Numbered from the stretch's first letter, positions 12,115 through 23,911 are shown. The stretch is 64,000 nucleotides of DNA from Chelydra serpentina (GCA_037349315.1 JBAIAC010000007.1:48509001-48573000), one strand, 5' to 3'. Numbers and translations: made by a program. Notes: generated from the letters alone by a model not told the origin.

Positions 12115-12515
12115 GTTAACCCCTCTTTTCTCTCCTGGACTTGGAGGAGCTTAGCTCTCACAGCACGCCCTTACTTCCAATTTTTTCTCTGGCTCCTGAA
12201 ATGGGTACTCTTCAGTCAGGAAAATTCAAGTGGGAGCAAGAGAAGATGCTGGTGCCAAGTTATGGGAGTGTATGAGGTGCCAAGTCTTCTCATCAGTAGG
12301 TGAAGCAATACCAGCACCTAATGGGAGAAGAATTATTGTAGCTAGGACTCTCTTATCTGCCATCTTTCCTCTACAAGGAGATGTGTACCCTTGTTAGGTT
12401 CTCTGCAAGGGCCTAGAGAGGGAAAAATGGGAAGACATTTGTACATCTTCCTCCTCTCCATGGAGGAAGGGAGCCCCTGCCACTCCTTCCTTACCAAGCA
12501 AGAATGGCCATGCAA
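12115..12515 (+). repeat. downstream copy of the diverged direct repeat
   Basis: Partner of 10860-11230. The two copies flank the 60-bp array, as if array plus flank once formed a larger repeat of about 1.26 kb. Confidence 0.6.
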
Positions 12516-13342
12516 GTTACTTCTACCCTCCTGGCAGTCTATGGAGGTGTGTGTGACTAGGCAATGTTGGGGAGCACAGTGTATGTTGCCCTACTCAGTT
12601 CCACTGGCTTGTGGACATGGACACCTTTCAGATACATTTATCCGCCTGTTCCCATTTTATTCCCTGGACCATGTGCTGTGGTGCCATGCGATGATGTAAG
12701 ATGCGCTGTGTTGATCATATGAATTCAAAACCTGTGACTCCATGCAGTCTCCTCAGTTGGTGAGCAAACCCTCCTACTTTGATGAACCTCAGGGTATCGC
12801 AATTTTTGTTATTTACCTTATTAGTTAGTTTAATACAGTCCACCTTGTTTCTTCCTGTTGTGAAACTGTGATGCATTACTTGTGAATTATTTTAGACTAA
12901 TATCCACTCTGAACTTTACTTATCAGTTTTCATAACTGGAAAAAAACATGCTTAAATGTACTCTGCCTGTGTTACAGACTTTTTTCAGAATGGCTTTCTA
13001 GTGGAATATACAACTCCTGAAGCAGATCCACTTCCTCACTCACCCACATGGGAGCAAGGCATCTAGCAGATCATCTGACTAAATATGGCTTCTCATTAGG
13101 GCAGAAAAATGACAAAGCTAAGATGACTCTTTCACCTGCCCATGGTCTTCTGATTGTTTGGGGAGGATCTAGCTGTAGGATATGGTAACCTGTCAAAAAC
13201 TGAATATAAAAGAGCAATATGCGTATATAATTCTTTGGCAGCCCATCACTGTGTGACTACCTGTGAAATACTTGAGTTATTCATGCAACTCCATTGCATT
13301 ATGTAGATAACCAAATAGGCATGTGGCAATTCTTCAAAGAGG
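12516..13342. other. nothing recognised
   Basis: No supported gene or known repeat. Confidence 0.4.
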
Positions 13343-13450
13343 ACCATATTTTTGGAGCTCAATGTACCCACCCCACATTATATATCATTTGAAAGCTAAT
13401 TTTTGTACATTTAAATGAGGTATGATGCAGAGCTGTCAAGTGGTGCCAAA
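13343..13450 (+). repeat. left inverted end of the 3.4-kb transposon
   Basis: Contains AATGTACC (13361-13368), the ATCATTTGAAAGCTAA block and GAGCTGTCAAGTGGTGCCA, each with a counterpart in reverse complement at 16668-16784. Weaker similarity continues about 30 bp further inward. Confidence 0.65.
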
Positions 13451-14079
13451 GCCGGTAGGTGAGATGAAACATTGTTACGCAAAACAAGAAAGTATCTTTT
13501 CTCCACAGTTCCAGAAACACTGTAACATGATTATGATTACAGTTTTTACTGTTTAAGTTAGTTTCAACACTTTAATGTGGTGTTTATTAGTCAAACCTAC
13601 CAAATAACAGTGCATTAAAAGATGTAGTGATTTTGCATGGGCAAGATTTTCTTTTCAGAAATGATGAAGCTGTTTAGCATGTGGCAAAAATCAGCATTTT
13701 GCAATATACTAACATGAAATGTTTTCACATCACATTCTTAATTGTCAATGTGTCTCATAAATGATGATTTTTTTATATTTTCAATTGAAATTTACTGATC
13801 AGATCAGTCTCACACTGAAGGCTGTGCACCAATAGCAGGGGAATGCATGCCAATAGTTTGCACTGAATAGTGGGTAGATATAAATGTAAGTGAATTCCTA
13901 ATGTAATGCTCCTCCATTTGTAAACATTTGTACATACAGTGTAGCATCTAGTCTTCCTGGCAGAATGTTTTAATCTGTAATTGCCTGTGCATGTCCAGGT
14001 CAGTATTAGTGTTAGATATGACAAAATGCAGATTCATATTATGGATCTGCAGAAGGTTTGAGAGAAAGAAGAGGCCTAA

Positions 14080-16440
14080 CAAGAAGTAGTGAAGATAAAG
14101 TCCACAGATAAGTACTTGCCTCTGCACTGAAGAGGGATGAAAAGCATGTTACAGCTCTTATCAACTATGTCATCGACAATATGACAAACTCATTTGACTC
14201 TGAATCCCATCCAGAGGTGCTTATTAACATATTTACTGGACTGCATGTAACATCAGATGTCCCTGAGTCTCTACTAAAAATAGCAGACATTGGTGAAGAA
14301 CAAATAAGAGATTTATGAGAGGTGCACTTGATACTGATGGGACACGTAGCTTCTTCAGCAAGGAATCTGGCATCAAAACATTTGCTGACATGGCCAAGAA
14401 AAATCAAATTTAGGTCTGGCAAGGGAGGGACAATCACAGCAGCTATCAGTCCAGAAATTGTTTCCTGCAGAGCTCTGTCTCTAGCAAGACACAGAGATGA
14501 TGTTTCAATGGAAATTCTTCTTAGTCACCCAATAGGACTTGTGCTTATGTCCTTCTTCCATGTTGATGGAACAGTAAGACCAGACCAAGCTGAATTAGGA
14601 CATCAGCCGGAAGCTAAGGCTAAAAGATTCCATGAGCTAAGAGCATGCAACAAAGAAACTACAGTATACATGAGAGATACCATGACTGTCATTCAGATGC
14701 TGGCTGGAGACAAATTCCATACATTTGATTAATTGGCTCCTGAGTACTTGAGACAGGTCCTAAAAAGGATTTGACAAACCTAATTCTGTAATCAAAGTTT
14801 CTGACAGATACAACAACAGTAACTCTGAAAACTGCAGGAAGACAGAGCTTGACAGTATCTCAGTATGGATGCAAGAAATGCCAGGTGATTGGTGGACATC
14901 CTATGTCTCTGTGGAAATGTGGCATCCACCAAGCAGTCACTCGTAAAATTGCTCTTTGAACATATGGTTCATAATGCGCCTGAGAGCATAGGAGCACATT
15001 CAACACAAGCACTCCTTGCTGGAGGCATTTCCAGTGGTGAAGTAGCAAAGGCCATCACCTGTAGAGGTGTTGAAGAAAACCAAGACTTGTACAGTACTCA
15101 AGAGGAAGCAGACACAAAGATTCTGCTGCCTGCTGTGCTGGATGTGCCAATATGGCTTTGGGTTTCTTGGTGTCAAAGGAACCATAGTAATTAAGTCACA
15201 TGATACAGACATTTTGGTCCATGCTGTTCACTATTTTCCAAAACTGAAACACATAGCTAACGCATGGATTAAAACAGGTACAATTACCAGCACAACTGAC
15301 AAGCGTGGCTTCATACCTGTGTGCGATTTCGCACTCACTCACTCCTCACTTCTGCAACATACTTCCTGCTGTACAAGCATTATCAGGATGTGACTCTGTT
15401 TATCATTATCATTTATCATTATCAGGATGTGACCCTATTTGAAATTGCGGGGTGGGGGGAATCTGTGTTTAATGTTGTCAAAACAAAGGGAGCTTACTGC
15501 TTCGGAGATCATGTGAAATTGGGAGAGAATAATGGACAATCTGCAATTTCTGTAACAAGGAAGTTGATAGCAGTGCTGTATGATCAGAGACAGAATGAAA
15601 AGGAGACCCATAGAGACCTGAATTGTTTGTGCCTCAAGCTAGCCATCACAAAGGACAAGTAACTGGCCAAACTCCCACCATGTGAAGTAGTTCTGAAGAG
15701 CATGACAAGAAAGCTCTTGGCAAACAAAGATTTGGATGTCTTTGCACATAGATAAACCAGGTACTGGATCACCATTGCAACATGGATGGAAAAAGGTGGA
15801 TGATGAACTACTTCCTGTATTCTTCAAGGTGTTAGGCTCCCAACAAGGGCAGTCAGGGCCAAGGGTCAAAGCAGGGGTAAACCTGAGGCTAGGAGTAGCC
15901 GAGGAGTTTGTAGTCAGTTCCAGGCCAGGGTTGATACCGAGGATCAGAGTCCAAAGCAGGTTTCAGGGTCTAAGTCAGGAGGCGAAGTCCAAAACAAACC
16001 AAGGTCAAGCCAGGAGTTCCAGAGCACAGAACAGCTACAGGCAATCTATACTTGCCTGGACACTTCCTGGAATGCCCCTTGGGTTTATATAGGGCAGGGA
16101 GCCAATCAGGAGTCCTGGGGCTGCTGCCTGTGAAACCCTTGAGGTGGAACTTCCCATGGTCTCTATCCACAGTGGGTCATGGGAAGTAGAGGTCAGACTG
16201 GTTATAGCTGCTGCTGGATGGCAGCCTGGAGATGGTATCTGCGTTGGTTCTAGGCCTGTGGGGCTTTGCTCGAGGGCATCTGAGCTTTTACAAGGCCTTA
16301 CTTATGCCTGTACCAGTAGAGGTCACTGCGCAATCAACTATGTCTGTAGTCAGAACAATCTTCCCTGCACAGAACGGTACACATGCCAAGGCAATGAAGA
16401 TCATAATGATGGCCAAGATGATGATGATGATGTTGACTAG
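14080..16440 (+). pseudogene. broken transposon gene: EADT/HDTD nuclease-like core plus CXC-like Cys-rich tail
   Basis: Homologous peptide runs switch frame several times. In order they include ALINYVIDNMTNSF (near 14150), FADMAKKNQI (near 14385), RALSLARHRDDV and LSHPIG (14470-14550), YMRDTMTVIQMLAGDKF (near 14670), EEADTKILL (near 15105), SHDTDILVHAVHYFP (15195-15240), HGWKKVDDELLPVFF (near 15785), and QNNLPCTERYTCQG with an Asp run before the stop at 16440. I recognise this as a widespread animal family, often annotated as uncharacterised or CXC-domain protein. The spaced acidic EADT and HDTD motifs recall PIN-like nucleases; that assignment and a transposase role are inference. The copy has at least four frameshifts, an in-frame stop near 14310 and a GC-rich insertion before the Cys tail, so it cannot be expressed. 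Confidence 0.7.
15828..16290. mobile_element. GC-rich insertion inside the transposon gene
   Basis: The sequence turns abruptly GC-rich with repeated CAGG, CCAGG and GTCAGG phrases and interrupts the gene just before the segment encoding its Cys-rich tail. GGGTTTATATAGGGC at 16080-16094 is a TATA-box-like run, which suggests an LTR or other promoter-bearing repeat. Borders are approximate and I see no clear target duplication. Confidence 0.5.
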
Positions 16441-16660
16441 AAATGTCACCAGAGCTATTACATTTCAGTGATGCCTGTACACATTTACTATTCGATTTTT
16501 TTACCCCTTAGATTATTGTTGTGATGCTTTGAGGTCACAACAGAAATCCAATTTTATGTCTTGAACTAATAGACAGAATTATTAAACTAACAAATGAGTG
16601 AAAATAGTTCAACGTGCTCATTTAACATGTTGAGGTGTCATTGTTTATTCCCATTCCTAT

Positions 16661-16784
16661 GATAATGGCACCATTTGACAGCTCCACACCATACCTCATC
16701 TTAAAGAGGACGTAATAAGCTTTCAAATGATGTATGGTGTGTGGGTGTCTAGAAATGGTACATTCAGTTGTCCAAGACGGTGGT
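16661..16784 (-). repeat. right inverted end of the 3.4-kb transposon
   Basis: Read on the minus strand it gives ACCACCGTCTTGGA, then GAATGTACC, ATCATTTGAAAGCTTA, ATGAGGTATGG, GAGCTGTCAAATGGTGCCA, in the same order as the left end. Confidence 0.65.
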
Positions 16785-17535
16785 GTCTGCTACTTACCAA
16801 AGTGGAATAAAGGCACAAGAAAACATCCATACATTACTACATTTTTGCTTACGATATTAACTCTATTTTGCTTATGATTGAAAGAATCATTGAATGACGT
16901 GAGCATAGAAAACAAAATAAGGACAGCAGAATATATGGAGATGCTCTGTTTTATTTTTATTATTATATTAATCATATGTATATAGCACCATAAAGGTACA
17001 TATAAATTTCCACTTTCCTGACCAACTAACAGACTTCAGCTGTAACACATGGTTGTGTTGAGAATATGGTGTAACAGTCAATACTAAGTGATTTATGATC
17101 AACTTCAAATAGTCAGGCATCACGTTCTATTGATTGACATGCCAAATGCTTGGCAACTTAAGAAATTATGGGCAATGCAAATTGCTATCTTCCTGCAACT
17201 TCAATTAAGCATCTTTATGTTGATGTAATTAAACTGCAGTGGCATCTGAAATGTATCAAGCAAATGATAGAGCTAAAGGGGTATCCGATTAAAATTGTTT
17301 TGCAATTGCATTTAGTAGCCTTTTATTTCCCAAACATTGCTGAGCATACATATATTCTATTTTGTGGATTTGATTTCTTTTTGTTGTCTGGAATTGCTAA
17401 ATATTTTTAGCATTGCTTAGATCTGAAGGGATAATACTTTAGTTTTCTTCACTGGATTACTAAACTTTTTTCTAATTGATAGATATGCAATTTGTAAAAT
17501 ATCGGCTATTCTAAAAACTTCTCACAGATAACCCA
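16785..17535. other. nothing recognised
   Basis: AT-rich sequence. The small plus-strand frame at 17168-17410 has no known domain. Confidence 0.4.
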
Positions 17536-17975
17536 ATTGATGGATTACACGCAAAGGGGAAGAGGAGCAAAAAGGGATCCTAAAAGCCCCAGAGTTGTCC
17601 AGGTGAGAAATCTCCTTTTGCAGAAGCTGAGGGAAACGGCCACAGGACCCCACCACAAACTCTGGTGTGGGGGATGTGCTGGGGGCAGGGGCTGCGAGGG
17701 ATGGAGGGTCATGTCAGCATAAAAAATGGTGGAACCACAGCATGTGCGACTGCCCACACGCTGATGGTGACAGGCTGCCATAACTGAGGCAGCCCTCCAG
17801 GGCTCCAGCCCGCAGAGCAGCCAAGAATACAGAGGGCGCAAAGGTGGGTTACAGTCACCATAGCCTGCCCCCCAGTTCTGTGCTGCCCCTTTTAGAGGCG
17901 CAACACAGAAGCTCACCCAAGATCTAATAACCACAACATTGCTTCTGGAAAGATTGGAGAGGAGTTTCATTCATT
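17536..17975. other. GC-rich block of unknown origin
   Basis: About 440 bp clearly richer in G and C than its surroundings, with open frames on both strands (17537-17722 plus, 17545-17970 minus). Neither product has a domain I recognise. It may be a repeat fragment or an old processed copy. Confidence 0.3.
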
Positions 17976-18663
17976 GAAACTCTCCTTATCATGTGGATAA
18001 CACAATATCACTTTAGATACACTAATGAATATTTTTAGTAAGCTACTCTCCTCCTGCTCTTGGTGATCACTATGGCTATAAACATTTGAGAATGAAAAAA
18101 TCATCTGAGAAGCATCTGCTTTTTGTATTCTCCTTTTCTTTTGTGTTCCTTTTCAATATGTTAGGTGAAATCTTGTTCTTCTTACTCACAGGAGAAGTCC
18201 CATTGCCTTATTAGTAAAATAATCAGGATTTGTCCCATTATTTGTGTTTGTATATTAAATTGTTCAGTGGAGATTGCCCATGTTGCTGAATTTTTTTAAA
18301 TTTATCCTTCATAAATTGACCTAGTTTCCACTTTTTGTATGACTGAGTTTCAGTAACCCCAGCAAGATAAAGCGGCCAGGGCAAAATAGCATTGAAAATC
18401 GAGGCATAAAGCCAGCTGTGTGTTACTACTTGGAAAACATGATGTTGTGTCCAGGGGAGCACTCTGAGAAGGCACAGAGGAAAAATTCATTTTTGAAATG
18501 AGATACCATATTATGGATGATAGAATATTACAAAGGCATGTCAAATACAAAAATCATCCCTATGACTTCTAACCAAGAGCTACCATTGCTACTCCAGATA
18601 GGGAAAAGGAGGAGGCAGAAGAAGAAAATTATCATATTTAAAAGTTAGAATTCTTATTGCAGC
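17976..18663. other. nothing recognised
   Basis: No supported feature. Confidence 0.4.
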
Positions 18664-19488
18664 TGTGACGGCTTGGATCACAGAACCCCCCTTTGGGACT
18701 GTCACCTGATGTGCCTAGACTACCTCTGAGCCCGTTTTCCCTGCCAGCTTGGGACTTCAGTACCTTGTATTTTTTGAGCCAGACACGCTTGCCTGATGCA
18801 AACACAGATCCAAGTCTGAACCACGTCCCCTTACAAGCTGCAGGCTTAACTGAAATCAGCTTAAGAAGTGCTCCTATCTCCAGCACTCAGATACCCAGCT
18901 CCCAATGGGGTCCAACCCCCAAAGAAATCTGTTTTACCCTGTATAAAGCATATACAGTGTAAACTCATAAATTGTTCACCCTCTGTAACACTGAGAGAGA
19001 GAGATGCACAGCTGTTTGCCCCCCAGGAAATAGTACTTACTCTGGGTTAATTAATAAATAAAAAGTGATTTTATTAAATACTAAAAGTAGGATTTAAATG
19101 GTTCCAAGTAATAACAGACAGAACAAAGTAAATTACCAAGCAAAATAAAGTAAAACACACAAATCTAAGCCTAATACAGTAGAAAACTGAATACAGATAC
19201 AATATCACCCTCAGAGATGTTCCAATAAGCTACTTTCACAGACTGGACGCCTTCCTAGTCTGGGCCCAATCCTTTCCCCTGGTACAGTCCTTGTTCCAGC
19301 TCAGGTGATAGCTAGGAGATTTCTCATGACTGCAGCCCCCTTTGTTCAGTTCCATCCCCTTATATATCTTTTGCACAAGGCGGGAATCCTTTGTCACTTT
19401 CTGGGTTCCCACCCCTCCTTCTAAATGGAAAAGCACCAGGTTAAAGATGGATTCCAGTTCAGGTGACATGATCACATGCCACTGTAAG

Positions 19489-20294
19489 GCTAAGGCTACA
19501 CTTGCAGCTGTACAGTGCTGTGAGTTAAACCCACCTTTGTACAGTTGAGTAGGGAAAGCGCTGCAGTCTGTCCACACTGGCAGCTGCCAGTGCACTGTCG
19601 TGGCCACATTTGGGGCATTTGCAGCTGTATTGGGAGCGGTGCATTATGGGCAGCTATCCCAGCGTTCAAGTGGCTGCAACGTGCTTTTCAAATGGGGGGG
19701 CAGTGAGGTGGAGTGTGACAGGGAGAGTGTGGGGAGAGAGAGTGGGTTTTTGGGTTATCCACAGAGTGTCAGTTCATTGTCTCCTAAGTTTACACACACA
19801 CCCACCTCCCCCACCTCTTTCTCATTCATTGAAAGCAAACAGCAGGGGCTTTGTTTGTTTTTAGAGCAGATAAGCAGCCACTCATGGAAACGGACCCCAA
19901 CCCCTCCCCCTCTCCTCCCCCCCCCGCCTCTTTCTTCAAGCTAACTTTGCTGCCAGCACTCCTAACGGAGCCCCCTTGCCTGCAAACAGTAGCTGTTTGG
20001 TTTTTTGATAAGCAGCCCCCAGAACGGAGCTCTGAACTCCAACCCGGAAGTGCCATTTTAAAACAAAGGGAGCTTCCGGAGGTCAGTCAGTGCGTACTCC
20101 CAAACTACACTGGAGCTGCAGCGTCTCAGCCACTACGCAACAGCTGTTATTCCTCTCAGGGAGGTGGAGTACCAGCAGCGCTGTAGCCACGGAGATACAG
20201 CGCTGCACGTGCCTTGCCAGTGTAGACAGTGAATGAGGTACAGCACTCTGGGAGGCTTTATTGTGCTGTAACTCGCAAGTGTAGCCAAGGCCTT
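19489..20294. mobile_element. 806-bp hAT-type non-autonomous element inside the LTR
   Basis: Exact 8-bp duplications actgtaag flank it at 19481-19488 and 20295-20302, the hAT signature. The ends are inverted: CTAAGGCTACACTTGC at the left and, in reverse complement, CCTTGGCTACACTTGCGAG at the right. Inner bases GTACAG and CAGCGCTG also recur in inverted order. The frames at 19600-20186 come from C-rich repeat sequence and are not a transposase. Confidence 0.85.
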
Positions 20295-20510
20295 ACTGTA
20301 AGACTTCATTACCCACTTGCCAGCACACAGGTATACAGGAAGACTTACAAGTAAACAGAGCTATTTACAACCAATTGTCCTGGTTAATGGGAGCCATCAA
20401 GATTCCAAGCCACCATTAATGGCCCACACTTTGCATAATTCCAATAGGACCTCAGAGTTATATTTCATATTTCTAGTTTCAGATACAAGAATGATATATT
20501 TATACAAATA

Positions 20511-22255
20511 TATCTCTCCTCAGATCCCACTGAGGAATACACTAAGAAACTGCACCATCTACTCAGGACATTCCCTACACTAACACAGGAACAAATCAAC
20601 ATACCCTTAGATCCCCGACTGGGGTTGTTCTACCTACTACCCAAGATCCACAAACCTGGAAATCGTGGACTCCCCATCATCTCGGGCATTGGCACTCTCA
20701 CTGAAGAACTGTCCGGATATGTGGACTCTCTACTCAGACCCTATGCCACCAGCACTCCCAGCTATCTCCGTGTCACCACTGATTTCCTGAGTAAACTACA
20801 ATGCATTGGTAATCTTCCAGAACACACCATCCTAGCCACCATGGATGTAGAGGCTCTCTACACTAACATCCCACACACAGATGGAATACAAGCTGTCACG
20901 AACAGTATCCCTGATGATGCCACAGCACAACTGGTTGCTGAACTCTGTGATTTTATCCTCACGCACAATTATTTCAAATTTGGTGACAATATATACCTCC
21001 AGACCAGTGGCACCGCTATGGGCACCCGCATGGCCACACAATATGCCAACATTTTTATGGCTGATCTGGAACAACGCTTCCTCAGCTCTCGTCCACTCAC
21101 GCCCCTTCTCTATCTATGCTACATTGATGACCTCTTCATCATCTGGACCCATGGGAAAGAAACTCTGGAAGAATTCCACCATGATTTCAACAGCTTCCAC
21201 CCCACCATCAACCTCAGCCTGGACCAGTCTACACGGGAAGTCCACTTCCTAGACACCACGGTGCAAGTAAGCAATGGTCACATTAACACCACCCTATACC
21301 GAAAACCCACCAACCGCTATGCCTACCTACATGCCTCCAGCTTCCATCCCGGACATACCACACGATCCATTGTCTACAGCCAAGTGCTGAGGTACAACCG
21401 TATTTGCTCCAACCCCACAGACAGAGATCAACACCTACAAGATCGTCACCAAGCATTCTCAAAACTACGATACCACATGAGGAAATAAGGAAACAGATCA
21501 ACAGGGCCAGACGTGTACCCAGAAGCCTCCTGCTGCAAGACAAGCCGAAGAAAGAAACCAACAGAACTCCACTGGCCATCACTTACAGTCCTCAGCTAAA
21601 ACCTCTCCAGCGGATCATCGGTGATCTACAACCCATCCTGGACACCGACCCCTCACTTTCACACTTGGGAGGCAGGCCAGTCCTCGCTCACAGACAGCCC
21701 ACCAACCTGAAGCATATTTTCACCAGCAACTACACACCGCACCATAATAACTCTAACTCAGGAACCAATCCATGCAACAAACCTCGATGCCAACTTTGCC
21801 CACATATCTACACCAGGGACACCATCGCAGGACCTAACCAGATCAGCCACACCATCACTGGTTCATTCACCTGCACATCCACCAATGTAATATATGCCAT
21901 AATGTGCCAGCAATGCCCCTCTGCTATGTACATCGGCCAAACTGGACAGTCCTTACGCAAAAGGATAAATGGACACAAATCAGATATAAGGAATGGCAAT
22001 ATATAAACGCCTGTAGGAGAACACTTCAACCTCCCTGGACACACAATAGCAGACTTAAAGGTAGCCATCCTGCAGCAAAAAAACTTCAGGACCAGACTCC
22101 AAAGAGAAACAATAGAGCTTCAGTTCATTTGCAAATTTGACACCATCAGCTCAGGACTAAACAAAGATTATGAATCGCTAGCTAACTACAAAAGCAGTTT
22201 CTCCTCCTTTGGTATTCACACCTCAGCTGCTAGAAGAGGGCCTCACCCTCCCTGA
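20511..22255 (+). pseudogene. PLE polyprotein remnant: reverse transcriptase then GIY-YIG endonuclease
   Basis: The frame is open from the first base of the insert. Reverse transcriptase motifs in order are FYLLPKIHKPG (20625), MDVEALYTNIPH (20841), QTSGTAMGTRMA (about 21000), the catalytic YIDD (21120-21131), REVHFLDTTV and LYRKPT. A -1 frameshift near 21480 moves the rest into another frame, where a Cys/His cluster (CNKPRCQLCPH), the GIY-YIG pair (VIYAIM, MYIGQTG) and LRKRINGH follow. A stop at 22004-22006 interrupts the frame just before GEHFNLPGH; homology continues to the stop at 22253-22255. The enzyme copies PLE RNA at a nick made by its endonuclease. The N-terminal part is missing, so the copy is inactive. 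Confidence 0.9.
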
Positions 22256-22329
22256 TAGAGCTAACCTCGTTATCTCTAGCCTGACCCTTCCCTGCACATT
22301 TATATCTGCCCCTGGACATTTCCACTCTT

Positions 22330-22369
22330 GCATCCAATGAAGTGGGTATTGATCCACGAAAGCTTATGC
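22330..22369 (+). ncRNA. hammerhead-like motif in PLE tail (decayed core)
   Basis: Stem I GCAU/AUGC, stem II GUGGGU/AUCCAC, GAAA and palindromic AGCU are all present, but CUGANGA has become CCAAUGA, so the core is broken in this copy. Confidence 0.5.
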
Positions 22370-22602
22370 TCCAATACCTCTGTTAGTCTATAAGGTGCCA
22401 CAGGACCCTTTGTCGCTTCTACAGATCCAGACTAACATGGCTACCCCTCTGATATTTATACAAATAGATGAACATGCTCAGTAGATTATAAGCTTTGTAA
22501 TGATACCTTACAAGAGACCTTTTCCATGAAGCATATTCCAGTTACATAATATTCACATTCATTAGCATATTTTCATAACGTCATATGGAGTGCACCATCA
22601 CA

Positions 22603-23911
22603 GCAGCATCTGTACCAAATATTTAAGGTTTGTGTATTAAATCTCCCTTTTTGATATTTCATGTTATGTATCACCATGTAATTATTCCAATCCAGGTATC
22701 TACATCGTCCACTCTAGTTTGACTAACAACTCTGTTAGACTGTGCAATTGCAGAACAGAGTGAAGCATTTCTTCCTATGAACCCTTAAGAAAAGTTAACA
22801 TTTAATGGTTTAACACATGCCTACTATTATCCTCTTTCAACTATAGCCCCAAAATTACAAGTTATTATATTTAAGAATTGCGTAGGCATCGAAGCCTTTT
22901 AGAAAAGATAGGACAGAGGGCTGAGAAAATAAAATCCAAAAAGTCAAAGAGCAAGGGTTCCTCAGACCTTCCAAATAGTCCAGGGAAACTCACGTTTCTG
23001 AAGCCTTTTACAAGAGTGTGCCATTGATGCTGCTGAAGAGACTTCCCTTTTCCCTTGTCTATAGGCAAAGAAGGAGGTTGTGTTCATATTGATTTCTTTT
23101 AGTTTAGTGATAAATTGAAGAAGTAAGTCTAATATTTGCACTCAAGCATGCTTGTGCTTTCAAGTTAGTAAAATACACCTGTTCTGAAAGAGGGCAGGAA
23201 ATAAAAGGAACTGACACCAGATAGAATGTTATCAGGACACTTGATCGTAGAGTGGAATAATCAGAAATGTAACTGTTTATTCAATAATGCACAGACACAG
23301 CTCAGCCATACGTACAAAACAAGGAGAACAGAAATGGAAGATTTAAACAGCTGTTCCAGCCTGCTGGAGAACAACAGTTCTTGGAGTGACTTTGCATTGT
23401 ATGATAAAACAAATTTAAAGAGCATCAAAGGATATGGCGGGACTTTGTATAAACTATATGTGCTTTAAACAGGATTTTTCAGCAGCTAGCAGAGTATTGA
23501 TGGAGAAACTGCAACTTGAGGAAGCAAAGTGAAAAGTTGGCCAAGAGATGCACTGCAGAGAGGCCCAGGGAAAGCAACTTGTGGAGGTTAAGTTTTTGAC
23601 CAGAGCAAACCTTGGTGAATTGCTGCGTAATAATTGACCAAATTGTCTTATGCTTTAGCTTTGGATTGTTTTTCTTTTGTTTTGTTACCAACTGAAGAGT
23701 TGATAACCAGTTGGCACAAGTAAGACTCAGTCTAAGGGACTCAATTAAAAAATTAAACAAAGTCACCTTCACAGGACAGTGGTTGAAAATAAGTGTTATT
23801 TTCTATTGTGATTGTGCTGTTTGATTCTAAAAACCTGGATGGTTATCGATCCATTTTCTACTTTTTGTTAACAAAATTATAGTCCAATACTATTTTTGCC
23901 TTCTTAGATTC
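22603..23911. other. nothing recognised
   Basis: No gene or repeat family recognised. Frames at 22871-23068, 23226-23468 and 23479-23772 look accidental. Confidence 0.4.

Larger units (their letters stand above)
13343..16784 (+). mobile_element. DNA transposon of unassigned superfamily with degenerate inverted ends
   Basis: Inverted ends of about 100-130 bp start with ACCA...TTGGA and share AATGTACC, ATCATTTGAAAGCT, ATGAGGTATG, GAGCTGTCAA and TGGTGCCA in the same order at both ends. Similarity is roughly 75-80%, with one small indel region. Between them lies a decayed plus-strand gene (about 14080-16440). I found no convincing target duplication at the apparent borders (caaagagg against gtctgcta), so exact ends may be a few bases off. 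Length is about 3.44 kb, including a later GC-rich insertion near 15.83-16.29 kb. Confidence 0.65.
20511..22451 (+). mobile_element. Penelope-like element, 5'-truncated, with reverse transcriptase and endonuclease
   Basis: The insert lies between two copies of the 15-bp sequence atatttatacaaata (20496-20510 and 22452-22466). It starts in the middle of the reverse transcriptase reading frame, as expected for a 5'-truncated retroelement, and ends with the standard tail ACATGGCTACCCCTCTG. It is the most complete PLE in the window. Confidence 0.9.
18664..22602. mobile_element. solo LTR carrying two nested insertions
   Basis: The LTR begins TGTGACGG and ends CATCACA, and is flanked on both sides by the exact pentamer gcagc (18659-18663 and 22603-22607). 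A perfect 5-bp duplication shows both borders are original. Without the nested hAT element (with its 8-bp duplication) and PLE (with its 15-bp duplication), about 1,169 bp of LTR remain, in three pieces: 18664-19488, 20303-20510 and 22467-22602. There are no internal retroviral genes, so this is a solo LTR. It predates both insertions. Confidence 0.8.

Noticed and set aside
16390..16440. Run of Asp codons from a GAT repeat, first taken as a simple microsatellite
   Set aside because: It forms the end of the transposon gene after the Cys-rich motif, so it is annotated there; repeat expansion may still have lengthened it.
17545..17970. 141-codon minus-strand frame in a GC-rich block
   Set aside because: The opposite strand is also open over part of it, as expected from GC content alone; no domain recognised.
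19600..20186. Overlapping open frames of 84-114 codons on both strands
   Set aside because: They lie wholly inside the hAT-type element and follow its C-rich repeats; no transposase motif is present.
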